Notes under the pieces: generated by a model
Databases searched by the model: none
Told to the model about the DNA's origin: nothing
What the model saw: only the letters and a program-made list of their open reading frames with translations
DNA from: Rhizobium jaguaris
GTDB lineage: Bacteria > Pseudomonadota > Alphaproteobacteria > Rhizobiales > Rhizobiaceae
Reading direction: 5' to 3'
Length of the DNA: 64,000 nt
Assembly (NCBI RefSeq): GCF_003627755.1
Contig: NZ_CP032694.1
Coordinates: 2,719,501 to 2,783,500, forward strand
Program-made: the position numbers and the translations under genes
Shown: positions 24,862 through 33,129 of the stretch, one piece after another
How the letters are laid out: every line of letters starts with the position of its first letter
How positions within the stretch are numbered: position 1 is the stretch's first letter

Positions 24862-25218
24862 TTACACAACCTCTGCGGACGGTAAATGAGCCGGCATTTC
24901 GCCTGGCTCGAACGTAGACGCCTTGCATCCGCAAAAGCCGCGACGTCTCCCCCTCTCTCTCCAATGAACGTCAGGCTGGCGTCGCTTGCTATCGAAGTGC
25001 CGCCAAGTCACCAGCAGCAACACAATGGGCCAACCAAGACAAAATAGCCCGACCACGATTATCTTAGGTTGGCTAAGCCGATCTACGCCACCAAGTCGAT
25101 ACTTCGAAAAGGTATGCTTCAAGCGCACCGGGAAATTCGTTTCTAAATCGCACTTCGATAAATCAATTTGACAATGTAAAACGAAGCGATATAAATAGAA
25201 GTGGTTAAAACGAAGCAA
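24862..25218 (-). CDS. Possible small membrane protein
   Basis: Up to 118 codons, with one clear hydrophobic helix (PKIIVVGLFCLGWPIVLLLV, about 51-70). The first 40 codons lie in the control region of the divergent recombinase gene and are AT-rich, so if the gene is real its start is probably further in. The C-terminal third is basic and Cys-containing without family likeness. Weak call, kept because it is collinear with the genes downstream. Confidence 0.3.
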   Translation of the reverse strand: MLRFNHFYLYRFVLHCQIDLSKCDLETNFPVRLKHTFSKYRLGGVDRLSQPKIIVVGLFCLGWPIVLLLVTWRHFDSKRRQPDVHWRERGRRRGFCGCKASTFEPGEMPAHLPSAEVV

Positions 25219-25229
25219 AGGCTATTTCG

Positions 25230-25856
25230 ATGTTTATTCGGGCATACCTGAGGGCCTCCACAAAAGAGCAGGATGCCACGCGCGCAAAGCTGGACCTCAC
25301 CCGCTTTGCGGACGAGCGCGGCTTAAAGATTGCTGCCACTTACATTGAGAATGAAACGGGTTCCACGCTAAAGCGCCCTGAGCTTTTCCGGCTACTCTCG
25401 GATTGCCAGCCTGGCGACGTCTTGCTGGTCGAACAAGTAGACCGCCTCAGCCGCCTCAACACCGAGGACTGGTCGAAGCTCAAGGCGGAGATCACGGCGA
25501 AACGCGTACGCGTGGTAGCGCTCGACCTGCCGACTTCACATCAGCTAGCGCAACAGGGAGACGAATTCTCCTCCCGGATGCTCGATGCTATCAACGGCAT
25601 GATGCTCGACATGCTAGCGGCTATAGCTCGCAAAGATTACGAGGACCGTCGTAGACGCCAGGCTCAAGGCATCCAAAATGCCAAGTCCCGGGGCGCCTTC
25701 AAGGGGCGCCCCGAAGACGAGAAGCGCAACGCCGCACTGACAGCAATGCTCAAGAGCAAACAAAGTTGGGCAAGCATCGTCGCAGCGACAGGCGTCTCAA
25801 CTTCGACACTAGCGCGACTGGCCAAGCGCATCCGCGAGGAAGAAACGGCTATATGA
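25230..25856 (+). CDS. Small serine recombinase (resolvase/invertase family)
   Basis: 208 residues. The N-terminal catalytic domain has the active-site Ser in YLRASTKEQ (residue 10), the VLLVEQVDRLSR segment (Arg69 region) and the long E helix (RMLDAINGMMLDMLAAIARK). A short C-terminal HTH is present (SWASIVAATGVSTSTLARL). Enzymes of this size exchange strands at short dyad sites with a 2-base central overlap. The island's dispersed palindrome has exactly that form, so it is a candidate substrate (inference). A standard role as resolvase of a lost transposon is the alternative. Confidence 0.88.
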   Translation: MFIRAYLRASTKEQDATRAKLDLTRFADERGLKIAATYIENETGSTLKRPELFRLLSDCQPGDVLLVEQVDRLSRLNTEDWSKLKAEITAKRVRVVALDLPTSHQLAQQGDEFSSRMLDAINGMMLDMLAAIARKDYEDRRRRQAQGIQNAKSRGAFKGRPEDEKRNAALTAMLKSKQSWASIVAATGVSTSTLARLAKRIREEETAI

Positions 25857-25880
25857 ACCTCGAGACACAGCCGTTTTCGG

Positions 25881-25894
25881 TGCAACGGGTTGCA
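25881..25894. repeat. Island palindrome copy 3 (TGCAAC-GG-GTTGCA)
   Basis: Lies between the recombinase stop and the start of the CxxC protein gene. Central dinucleotide GG, shared with copy 9. Confidence 0.9.
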
Positions 25895-25910
25895 AAAGCA
25901 AGGGGTGACG

Positions 25911-26600
25911 ATGACCATTGCAAAAACCTTCATGGATAAAGCACTTTGTCCCCGGTCACGCCGAAATCGCGTCAACCCATTTGGAGAATTCGAAGCTGTT
26001 CCATCACATGGCACGCTTATGGGCAACAGAGGCGATCTCCACAACAATGATGGCAGTATAGGCCGGAAATGGAAACTGAAACGCTGGATTAGCTGCATCC
26101 TGCACTCGCCGACTGGACATCGCGTAGCCTTCGATACGCCAGGACGCTACACGCCGCTCTTCTTCGCCGACGAAGTCACGGCCCTAGCAGCAGGTCATCG
26201 ACCATGTGCAGAGTGCCGTCGCGGCGAGTATGATCGTTTCCGGCAAGGCTGGCAGGTTGCATTCGGAGCACCAGTAACGGCGGCAGAGATGGACGAGACC
26301 CTGCACCGGGCGCGCATCGATCGACATGGCCGCAAGATCACGTTTGAGGCCAGTCTCGGCGATCTCCCAGACGGCACGTTTGTCGCGACGTCGCAGCCGG
26401 CGCTGATCTGGAACGGCGCATTACATCCTTGGGCGCACGCCGGTTACGACACCCCTCGGTCGTTCAATCCTGATCTCACTGCTACAGTACTGACGCCAGC
26501 TCCGACGGTCGCCGTACTTCATGCCGGATACAGACCACAAGTCGCGTTGCGCGAAATTGCCGGGATAGCGCACTTCCCGACCGACGACATGGCAGCATGA
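25911..26600 (+). CDS. Uncharacterised CxxC protein
   Basis: 229 residues from ATG 25911, which has AAGGGG upstream; the frame is open to 25890. The N-terminal part (MGNRGDLHNNDGSIGRKWK, then RWISCILHSPTGHRV and PGRYTPLFFADEVTALAAGH) ends in the motif HRPCAECRRGEYDRF, a CxxC that resembles the zinc-binding part of Ada-type proteins. The C-terminal half has LPDGTFVATSQPALIWNGAL and a final AGYRPQVALREI. I recognise this as a recurring alphaproteobacterial family without known function; the first 25 residues look like an added segment. Bounded by palindromes on both sides. Confidence 0.7.
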   Translation: MTIAKTFMDKALCPRSRRNRVNPFGEFEAVPSHGTLMGNRGDLHNNDGSIGRKWKLKRWISCILHSPTGHRVAFDTPGRYTPLFFADEVTALAAGHRPCAECRRGEYDRFRQGWQVAFGAPVTAAEMDETLHRARIDRHGRKITFEASLGDLPDGTFVATSQPALIWNGALHPWAHAGYDTPRSFNPDLTATVLTPAPTVAVLHAGYRPQVALREIAGIAHFPTDDMAA

Positions 26601-26612
26601 ACGGTCATTCGT

Positions 26613-26626
26613 TGCAACGCGTTGCA
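26613..26626. repeat. Island palindrome copy 4 (TGCAAC-GC-GTTGCA)
   Basis: Fills the 39-bp gap between the convergent CxxC gene and reverse transcriptase gene. Central dinucleotide GC, shared with copies 5 and 8. Confidence 0.9.
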
Positions 26627-26639
26627 CTGGCAGCGCATC

Positions 26640-27962
26640 TTACGCAGCCAGCAGCGCCGATATCTGCCGACGGTCGCGCTCTACTAGCTTCCTGAAAACG
26701 GATTGAAGCGCCCGCCGTGCATCTGGCAAAGCCCGGTCGTAGGCCCGTAGCCGCGCCAAAATCCAGAAATCACCCGCCTGCCATTCGCGGAAAGCCGCGC
26801 GCCACGCCTTTACGGCTCGCAACATCTCTTTTCCGCCTGCGTCTTCGCCGACAACCTGCCTTGCGGCCAGCCGATCGAATTTTCGGGCGAACTTTTCGAC
26901 GTTTTTGCCGGTCGGCACTGCCTCGACTTTGCCTCTCACTCGTTTGATTTGGTATCCAAGGAAAACGAAGCCGTCCGAAAGTCTCTTGATGCCATCGCAC
27001 GTCAGACGCATATCGCCAGCAGGGTGCTGCCCGAAGGCAGCGGACAGGGATTGAATAGCGGCTTCAAGCTCTCGCCTTGTCCGCGCTAGAAGAGCAAAAT
27101 TGTCGGCGTAGTTCACCAACTCGACATCGGCGATAGCCTTTGTCGGATGGAGGGTGCCGAGAACTTGCGCCACTATGGCATCAGCGACGATGGAGCTTGA
27201 AGCGGCGCCCTGCAAAAGACCCTGCCGGCTCGCGTACGTGAGTGAACAACTAGAGAGACAATGAAAGGCACTCGCTAGCCCATACCCCGACAACCTTGAC
27301 CGGGTATGACTGTTTTCAGCCAACACGACATTGGCCGAAACTCGTACCCCAACTGGCAGGTTGGCCTTGAGCCAGTCTCTGCACACGTTAGGGTAAAAAT
27401 CCTTGATATCGAGCGTTGCTACAAAACGGAACGTTTCGTTCTCAACAAGCTCTAGCATCCGCTTGATTGCGGCCGGCCTGCCGCCGTTGCGGGTTGCGTA
27501 TTGGTTCGGCTCTACCGGCATGAACGGTTGGGCGCACCATCCGAATAAAAGCTGCCGCGCCGTCTCTGCAGGGCCGAAGGCGTGAATAGGACGAAAGTCC
27601 GGATACCGCTTTTTATTCACAGCCTTGATATGGATTTGTTCCGTGCCCGGCCGAATAAGACTTAGTGCAGCGGCGGCGGCATAGAACGCCTCGCCTTGCG
27701 GCCTATTTTTCTTGAACCTAGCGCCTTCGTATGCCGCATCGAGCGCAACGATCTTGCCCGACATGCTGCTGCCCAACATCTGCGCCCAGTTCCGGGCCTT
27801 GTACTGCGCACTTTTGCAACGCGTTGCATCACCTGCCACTCTCGCGGCTTCCGCGTCGGCAAGCGCATGCTCAATACGGCTGCGCAGCTTCGCGACATGC
27901 TTCTGTGCTGCCGCCAATGTCGGCGGGCATTCATGCGCGATTATGTTTGTGCCGGCTGGCAT
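26640..27962 (-). CDS. Reverse transcriptase, non-retroviral bacterial type, YADN active site
   Basis: 440 residues. After an N-terminal helical region (about 15-80) come RT blocks: FRPIHAFGPAETARQ (about 123), LDIKDFYPNV with the first catalytic Asp at 185, RQGLLQGAASSS (246-257), VNYADNFALLARTRREL with Tyr-Ala-Asp-Asn at 285-288, and a FVFLGYQIKRV thumb-side motif. The usual second Asp of YxDD is Asn. There is no intron maturase or endonuclease domain and no group II intron RNA around it. A defence-type RT is likely from the island setting, but the class cannot be assigned by eye. The 343-bp leader may hold a structured RNA. Palindrome copy 5 lies within codons 45-50. Confidence 0.85.
   Translation of the reverse strand: MPAGTNIIAHECPPTLAAAQKHVAKLRSRIEHALADAEAARVAGDATRCKSAQYKARNWAQMLGSSMSGKIVALDAAYEGARFKKNRPQGEAFYAAAAALSLIRPGTEQIHIKAVNKKRYPDFRPIHAFGPAETARQLLFGWCAQPFMPVEPNQYATRNGGRPAAIKRMLELVENETFRFVATLDIKDFYPNVCRDWLKANLPVGVRVSANVVLAENSHTRSRLSGYGLASAFHCLSSCSLTYASRQGLLQGAASSSIVADAIVAQVLGTLHPTKAIADVELVNYADNFALLARTRRELEAAIQSLSAAFGQHPAGDMRLTCDGIKRLSDGFVFLGYQIKRVRGKVEAVPTGKNVEKFARKFDRLAARQVVGEDAGGKEMLRAVKAWRAAFREWQAGDFWILARLRAYDRALPDARRALQSVFRKLVERDRRQISALLAA
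27815..27828. repeat. Island palindrome copy 5 (TGCAAC-GC-GTTGCA), inside the RT gene
   Basis: Encodes part of the N-terminal segment DATRCK of the reverse transcriptase. Central dinucleotide GC. Confidence 0.9.
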
Positions 27963-28305
27963 GAATTGGAAACCTGTCCTTCCCTATCCCAAACCTCTTT
28001 CACCGCCGCCCGCCTAACAGCGCGGGACAGGGAGGCGCTGCAGGCTTTGGGCGGGGTCGCACGGTAGCTACTCCGTACAACTAATAATATAGTTCCGATA
28101 CCCTCCTGGATCAAGGAAGGCAGAGTCATTTTTGAGATTTTATTATTTTAATTCCAGCCGCTTAGGCGAATGTTTCTTGTTTGTTCCACTTATTGCAACA
28201 AGTTGCAAAAATTCAGAGGCGCATGCCCCTCGACGGTGATCTTAACCAACTTAAAAACACTACAGAGCAGATGTTGCGCACCGGCTTAACGCTCAACAAC
28301 TCCTG
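27963..28305. other. RT leader region, possible structured RNA
   Basis: 343 bp between the XRE gene and the RT gene. On the minus strand, CCCGCC pairs with GGCGGG (28050-28055 with 28009-28014), enclosing an inner AGCGC/GCGCT stem (28019-28023 with 28035-28039). Retrons and several defence RTs use a structured RNA just upstream; whether this is one is inference. No coding frame here is convincing. Confidence 0.3.
28194..28207. repeat. Island palindrome copy 6 (TGCAAC-AA-GTTGCA)
   Basis: Lies in the RT leader region, about 100 bp downstream of the XRE gene stop. Central dinucleotide AA. Confidence 0.9.
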
Positions 28306-28566
28306 TTAGGATCGCTTTCTTCCGCCCCTCAAAATCTGCGGCGGTGTAGCCCCTTCGGCAGGGACTTCGAATAGGTCGGCAACCTCCACCAAAAGCGCAC
28401 CAGCGAGCTTATCGAGCACGTCAACGCCCGTGTTGACTGCTTGGCGCTCCACTTTGGCAAGGTAAGCCCGGTCCACGCCCGCGTCGGCGGCAAGCTTCTC
28501 CTGAGAGAGCCCCTTCTCAACCCTAATCCGTCGCAAATTCCAAGCGACAATTGCGCGTGCGTTCAT
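28306..28566 (-). CDS. XRE-family transcriptional regulator
   Basis: 86 residues, one HTH_3 domain (residues about 8-65): LRRIRVEKGLSQEKLAADAG, then VDRAYLAKVERQ as recognition helix, followed by DVLDKLAGALLVEVADLFE. Compact single-domain regulators of this size include controller proteins of restriction systems. It is upstream of the reverse transcriptase gene on the same strand and divergent from the lipoprotein gene, so it may control either. Starts at ATG 28566. Confidence 0.88.
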   Translation of the reverse strand: MNARAIVAWNLRRIRVEKGLSQEKLAADAGVDRAYLAKVERQAVNTGVDVLDKLAGALLVEVADLFEVPAEGATPPQILRGGRKRS

Positions 28567-28680
28567 GCACGCAAATCAAAACGTCTGGAGGCAATAAACC
28601 CACTGGCGATCGCCACAGGATTGCGATATTTCTTCGCCGGGGCACACGTGAATTCCGTGCCCTGCGATGTGGGGCATTCA

Positions 28681-29070
28681 ATGAAGATAATGCGTAATGT
28701 GGCGCTCTTCGCAGCGCTGCTTCTTTCCGGCTGCACAACGTATACGCCTGCAGAACAGGAAAAAGCCGTACAGAGCATGCCGCGCGATTATCGCGCGCAG
28801 ATTGTCGACCATGTACACGGCGCTTTAAATGATCCGTTCTCCGTCAAAGAAGCCGAGATCACAGGAACGATCCCCGTCTTCGCGCCAATCGGCAAACGAC
28901 TTCCTGGTGTCTGCATTCGCTTCTTCGCAAAGAACCAGTATGGCGCCTATATGGGCCGGGTGACCTATGCTGTCTCATTCGAAGGCGGCAAGTTGTATCA
29001 GGTGAACCCTTATGGCGCTGAATGCGCCGGTCCTTGGCAACCGTTTCCCGAGCTGGATGGCAAGGAATGA
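28681..29070 (+). CDS. Small lipoprotein of unknown function
   Basis: 129 residues from ATG 28681. A lipoprotein signal is clear (MKIMRNVALFAALLLSGC), with the lipobox Cys at residue 18. The mature part (YRAQIVDHVHGALNDPFSVK and CIRFFAKNQYGAYMGRVTYA) looks like a small beta-rich domain with two further Cys. The gene ends three bases before palindrome copy 7. No known family; it could be a surface-exclusion or envelope factor of the island. Confidence 0.7.
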   Translation: MKIMRNVALFAALLLSGCTTYTPAEQEKAVQSMPRDYRAQIVDHVHGALNDPFSVKEAEITGTIPVFAPIGKRLPGVCIRFFAKNQYGAYMGRVTYAVSFEGGKLYQVNPYGAECAGPWQPFPELDGKE

Positions 29071-29072
29071 GT

Positions 29073-29086
29073 TGCAACCCGTTGCA
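29073..29086. repeat. Island palindrome copy 7 (TGCAAC-CC-GTTGCA)
   Basis: Begins two bases after the lipoprotein stop codon and precedes the next gene. Central dinucleotide CC, the complement of GG in copies 3 and 9. Confidence 0.9.
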
Positions 29087-29143
29087 ACGATCCGTGACGC
29101 TAGAGCCAGCATAACAGCCGCCAATCTTCTGGGAAGGTGAAAA

Positions 29144-29791
29144 ATGGCATTCGTGTTAGCCGCAATAGGCATGATTTACTGCGTTGGAATGGTGGTTCTG
29201 TTGCTATTCAGGCGAACTCGGAAGTTTGCCTTTTGGACTGGATTGCTTGCCGCTCTCATTACGCTTCCCCTGCTAGTAGTGGCCGGTGTTCAATTAGACG
29301 ACGACGCGCGAAAGGCCGGCTTTCGGGATGCAGACGATAAATTTAACGCCCAGAAGGCTGGCATTTCGGATGCGGAATTGTGGAACGAGCGGCGAGTTGA
29401 GTTTCTGTCAAAGTGGTCGGCAGAGGAACGGCAGAAGGAAGCGGACGCAAGACGAGCAGAGGCAGAGGCGGGGCGCTCCTCCAATGCCGCCTGTAAAGCC
29501 GATTTTAATTGCTGGACGAACAAATTCCAGCGCACAGCGACAAACCTATGTGCTCAGCAAATCGAACACCTAGCCAAGAACAATTTCGAATGGACTGACA
29601 GCTTCAGCTCACCCAAATTCCCCCGAGCGAGAATTTCTGGCCCGGGCACGTTGATCACCTACGTTGGTGACAAGATAAAGATGCAAAACGGCTTCGGGGC
29701 ATGGACAATCGTAACCTACGAATGTGATTTCGATACCGAAAAGGGCGTTGTCCTTGCGGTCCGAGCGAACCAGGGGCAGTTGCAGGAGTAG
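29144..29791 (+). CDS. Two-helix membrane protein with coiled-coil and C-terminal domain
   Basis: 215 residues. Two membrane helices lie at about 2-22 (AFVLAAIGMIYCVGMVVLLL) and 29-50 (FWTGLLAALITLPLLVVAGV). A charged, Ala/Glu/Arg-rich coiled coil follows (about 55-115), then a C-terminal domain with three Cys (CKADFNCW, LCAQQIEHL) and a beta-rich end (TIVTYECDFDTEKGVVLAV). The ATG follows GGGAAGG. No family is assigned. It lies 138 bp upstream of the SIR2-STAND gene in the same direction and within the same palindrome-bounded unit, so a partner role is possible. Confidence 0.65.
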   Translation: MAFVLAAIGMIYCVGMVVLLLFRRTRKFAFWTGLLAALITLPLLVVAGVQLDDDARKAGFRDADDKFNAQKAGISDAELWNERRVEFLSKWSAEERQKEADARRAEAEAGRSSNAACKADFNCWTNKFQRTATNLCAQQIEHLAKNNFEWTDSFSSPKFPRARISGPGTLITYVGDKIKMQNGFGAWTIVTYECDFDTEKGVVLAVRANQGQLQE

Positions 29792-30470
29792 CACCCGGCG
29801 ACATTGTCGGTCGAAAATTGCCCCCGACCAGTTTAGTGCAGGAGCCGCTTACCGAAGCCAGTGGTTGTTGACTCCAGGCAAACGGGACTGGATGATGCCT
29901 CAAATGAGAGCATATTCGCAGAGGAAACCATGGGGCAAACTGTACTTCCGTCCGCTCTGGTCGACGCGGTCCGGGCAGGTGATGCTATGCTGTTTTTGGG
30001 AGCAGGCGCGTCGCGGGGGGCCAAGCATCCAAAGGGAATAAATCCGCCGAACGGAAATCAGTTGCGGGACCTGCTGTGCGACAAGTTCTTGAATGGCAAA
30101 CTCAAGGATCGGTCATTGGCCTCTGTCGGACAATATTGCGTCACCGAAGTCGGCTTGAACCCTCTACAGACCTATATCCGAGAGGTCTTCATTGATTTCT
30201 CTCCTGCTCCATTTCATGAGTTGATACCGGAATTCAACTGGCATTCTATTGCGACGACAAATTACGATTTGATCATTGATCGCGCTTATCGGAACCACCG
30301 TTCCCCTCTGCAGTCGCCAGTGAAATTCGTGAAGGACAGCCAAGAGATCGAGCGCGAGTCGAAGAAGGTTGCTCACCCGCTCCGTTACATGAAGCTCCAC
30401 GGCTGCCTTGATTTCATCAGCGACGCCGAAATACCTCTAATCCTCACCACTGATCAATACGTAACCTATG

Positions 30471-30478
30471 CCAAAAAC
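30471..30478. repeat. IS66 target-site duplication, left copy
   Basis: CCAAAAAC, repeated exactly at 33174-33181 on the other side of the element; 8 bp is the normal duplication length for IS66. Confidence 0.95.
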
Positions 30479-30575
30479 GTATGCGGCGTCCACGCCCCAT
30501 CGAATTTTCAGTTGCAGCGGTCTGAGGTTGATCTACGGGCCGTCAAATGAGCTCACCGAAGAGTACCTGACGAGC

Positions 30576-32228
30576 TCATTGTGAGGCTCTGATCCGTTGC
30601 GCATAAGCCCATGGCATCAGGGCGTCGATGTCTTTGGCGAGGTGGCCGTTTGCGAGGCGGGTGAAGAGGTCGCACAGATAGGCGTAGGGCTCAACGCCGT
30701 TCATTTTACAAGTGCCGATCAGGCTGGCAAACCGGGCCCAATTGCGGCCCCCTTCATCGTGCCCCGCAAAGAGCGCATTGCGGCGGTTCATGGCGGGTCG
30801 GCGGATCGCGTTTTCCACCAGGTTGGAGTCGATATCGACGTGGCCGTCGTCCAGGAACAGCCGGAAGCCGTCCTGCCGCGTTAGCATATAAGCCAGGGCT
30901 TTTCCGAGGTCAGACTTGCGTGAGATGCGCTTGGCTTGCGCTGCCAGCCAGGTGAAGAACTCGTCCACCAGCGGGAGGGACAGGTCCTGTCGAACTGCCC
31001 GGCGATGTTTGGGATCTGAGCCCCGGATACTGTCTTCGATCTTGTAGAGCGCGGCGATCCGCACCAGCGCCTCGTCGACGATGGGCGATCCACTCTTTGG
31101 CGTGGCCTTGATCAGCTTCCTGCGTCCGTGCGCCCAACAGAAAGCCAGCTTCAAGGGGTCGCCACCCATCCGGTCCGACGTGGCGAGGTGAGAGTAACCA
31201 CCGTAGGCATCCACCTGGATTGTCCCGTTGAAGCCGTCGAGGATTTCAGCGGCATATTCGCCTTTACGCCCAGGTCGATAATGGAACACCACGCCCGACG
31301 GCGCGGAGCCATTCCAGCCGCGATCGTCACGCAACACGGCCCATAGATAACCGGTCTTCGTCTTGCCGCGCCCCGGATCCAACACCGGAGCCGTGGTCTC
31401 GTCGACATAGAGCCGCGCGCTTTCCGACAGCAGCCGTTCGGCCATGTGGTCGACCACCGGTGCGATTTCGCTGCCCGTGCGCCCAAGCCAATCGGCCAGG
31501 ACCGTGCGGTCTATCGGCACCCCGTGTCGCGCCATGACTTCGGCCTGCCGGTTGAGCGGCATATGTTCGGAATGCTTGGAGACGGCAATCTCAGCCAGAA
31601 GGGCTTCCGTCGGCCAGCTCCCTTCCAAGAGATGCGCCGGCGCTCTGGCTTGGACGACGCCCGTTCGACCCTTGGGGCATGCGTATTTCGGGCGGATCGT
31701 GACGATCACCTCGTAGCGTGCCGGAATCCGGTCGAGCCGTTCCGTCCGATCTTCGCCGATCCGGACCATGTTGCCGCAACCACAGGGGCAGACAATACTG
31801 TCGGGCTCAATCACCTTCTCGACCCGCGGCAGGTGTTCGGGCAGTGCACGGGCCTTACGCTCCTTGCGAGGAGCGGCCTTTTCCGGATCGGATGCGCTGG
31901 CTTCGATCTTTTTCTCGACGGCGGCGATCCGCGCCTGTGTTTCGGCAATCGCCGTTTCAAGGTCTTCCAGCGCCAGTTCCATCTGCGCCGGATCGAGCTT
32001 TTCCGATTTCGGCCCGAACTTGGTGCGCCGATAGTCGTGAACCTGCCCCTCAAGCTTCTCGATCAGTTCCTTCAGCTCGGCGATGAAGGCGTCCTTTTCG
32101 GCCACCACAGCCTGCTCATGCTGACGCGCAGCACGCTCGACCGACAGCTCGAACTGCATCGCCGCAAAGGCTTTGATAACCTCTGGCGGAAGGTCCGGAA
32201 ACAGGCTGAGATCAAGGCGCGACGACAT
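30576..32228 (-). CDS. tnpC: IS66-family transposase TnpC
   Basis: 550 residues, intact. N-terminal coiled coil (EKDAFIAELKELIEKLEGQV), zinc-finger segment (CPCGCGNMVRIGEDR) and DDE core: VDETTAPVLDPGRGKTKTGY, QVDAYGGYSHLATSD with LAFCWAHGRRKLI, and DSNLVENAIRRPAMNRRNAL. It belongs to a different branch from the copy at 16,526, including a longer coiled-coil region and no passenger gene. Confidence 0.95.
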   Translation of the reverse strand: MSSRLDLSLFPDLPPEVIKAFAAMQFELSVERAARQHEQAVVAEKDAFIAELKELIEKLEGQVHDYRRTKFGPKSEKLDPAQMELALEDLETAIAETQARIAAVEKKIEASASDPEKAAPRKERKARALPEHLPRVEKVIEPDSIVCPCGCGNMVRIGEDRTERLDRIPARYEVIVTIRPKYACPKGRTGVVQARAPAHLLEGSWPTEALLAEIAVSKHSEHMPLNRQAEVMARHGVPIDRTVLADWLGRTGSEIAPVVDHMAERLLSESARLYVDETTAPVLDPGRGKTKTGYLWAVLRDDRGWNGSAPSGVVFHYRPGRKGEYAAEILDGFNGTIQVDAYGGYSHLATSDRMGGDPLKLAFCWAHGRRKLIKATPKSGSPIVDEALVRIAALYKIEDSIRGSDPKHRRAVRQDLSLPLVDEFFTWLAAQAKRISRKSDLGKALAYMLTRQDGFRLFLDDGHVDIDSNLVENAIRRPAMNRRNALFAGHDEGGRNWARFASLIGTCKMNGVEPYAYLCDLFTRLANGHLAKDIDALMPWAYAQRIRASQ

Positions 32229-32290
32229 GCGGCCTTATAGCAAGGCAGCACAAAAAAGCCAAATAAAACAATGCAAAGACGGCCGGATAT

Positions 32291-32644
32291 TTACCCTGCC
32301 GCCGACGGCGCGGTCACCCGCTGTGCCATGACCCGTCGCCAGTCAAGACCTTCGAACAAAGCCTCATATTGACCCCTGGAAAGACGCATCGTCCCATCCT
32401 GAACCTTGGGCCAGGCAAAGTTTCCATGTTCAAGAATTTTGTAGGTTAGCACCATTCCGGTGCCATCCCACACCAGGATCTTCAGGCGATCCCCGCGCTT
32501 CGACCGGAAGATCACCGTCACCCCGGAATGCGGGTCGAGCTTCAACTCGGTCTGCACCATCAAGGCCAGCGCCTGATGCCCACAGCGGAAGTCCACCGGA
32601 CGCGTTGCAATCAGGATCGGCAGTCGTTGGCCCGCGACGATCAT
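32291..32644 (-). CDS. tnpB: IS66-family Orf2 protein TnpB
   Basis: 117 residues with the family motifs ATRPVDFRCGHQALALMVQ, VTVIFRSKRGDRLKILVWDG and FAWPKVQDGTMRLSRGQYEAL. It overlaps the end of tnpA by four bases, as in other IS66 elements, and is followed 62 bp later by tnpC. Confidence 0.94.
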   Translation of the reverse strand: MIVAGQRLPILIATRPVDFRCGHQALALMVQTELKLDPHSGVTVIFRSKRGDRLKILVWDGTGMVLTYKILEHGNFAWPKVQDGTMRLSRGQYEALFEGLDWRRVMAQRVTAPSAAG

Positions 32645-33129
32645 GCCGTCCCTCGCATGGCTCGTACCAGAGCCGCCACACGTTCAACCGGCACATCGCC
32701 GGGAACCCGCATCACAACATCCGGGCCGATCTCCAACGTCAAGACCGGCCAACCCGCCTCCGGCAGCGGCGGCGCCAAAACATTCACCGCCTCGCTCGGC
32801 TCTGCCGCAACCGCCAAAGGCACAAATGCAGGCGCGGCATCGCCGCTCTCCGACAGGCCCGACATAGCCTCAAAAGGCAGGGCCAGAATGCCCTCGCGCA
32901 CTTGCCGGCGCCACAAGGAAAGCTGGTGCGGCACAACGTCATGACGGCGCGCGACATCAACAACACGAACACCAGGCTCAAGGCTTTCCGCCACGATCCG
33001 CGCCTTCACATCATCCGGCCAGCGCCGGTTTCCGCGGCGCGGCTCGACAATTTCGTAGCGGCCAACAAATCCATCATCTGCCATGCCAATCTCCAGATAG
33101 TCCTGGAAACCTTCTCGCACACGCAGCAA
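32641..33129 (-). CDS. tnpA: IS66-family accessory protein TnpA
   Basis: 162 codons from 33129; a start at Met 33084 (MADDGFVGRYEIVEP) is equally possible. HTH signature NRRWPDDVKARIVAESLEPG and VRVVDVARRHDVVPHQLSLW, with a variable acidic and proline-rich middle and the conserved C-terminal strand-helix (LEIGPDVVMRVPGDVPVER). Confidence 0.92.
   Translation of the reverse strand: MLRVREGFQDYLEIGMADDGFVGRYEIVEPRRGNRRWPDDVKARIVAESLEPGVRVVDVARRHDVVPHQLSLWRRQVREGILALPFEAMSGLSESGDAAPAFVPLAVAAEPSEAVNVLAPPLPEAGWPVLTLEIGPDVVMRVPGDVPVERVAALVRAMRGTA

Noticed and set aside
25911..27962. A diversity-generating retroelement
   Set aside because: No template/variable repeat pair or accessory avd gene is visible near the RT, and the neighbouring CxxC protein has no C-type lectin variable end.
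26640..27962. A group II intron ORF
   Set aside because: No maturase X or endonuclease domain and no domain V/VI RNA motif around the gene.
28161..28170. CTTAGGCGAA, also found at 21241, as a third attachment site
   Set aside because: Only ten bases match and the 20-bp tRNA-derived core is missing.
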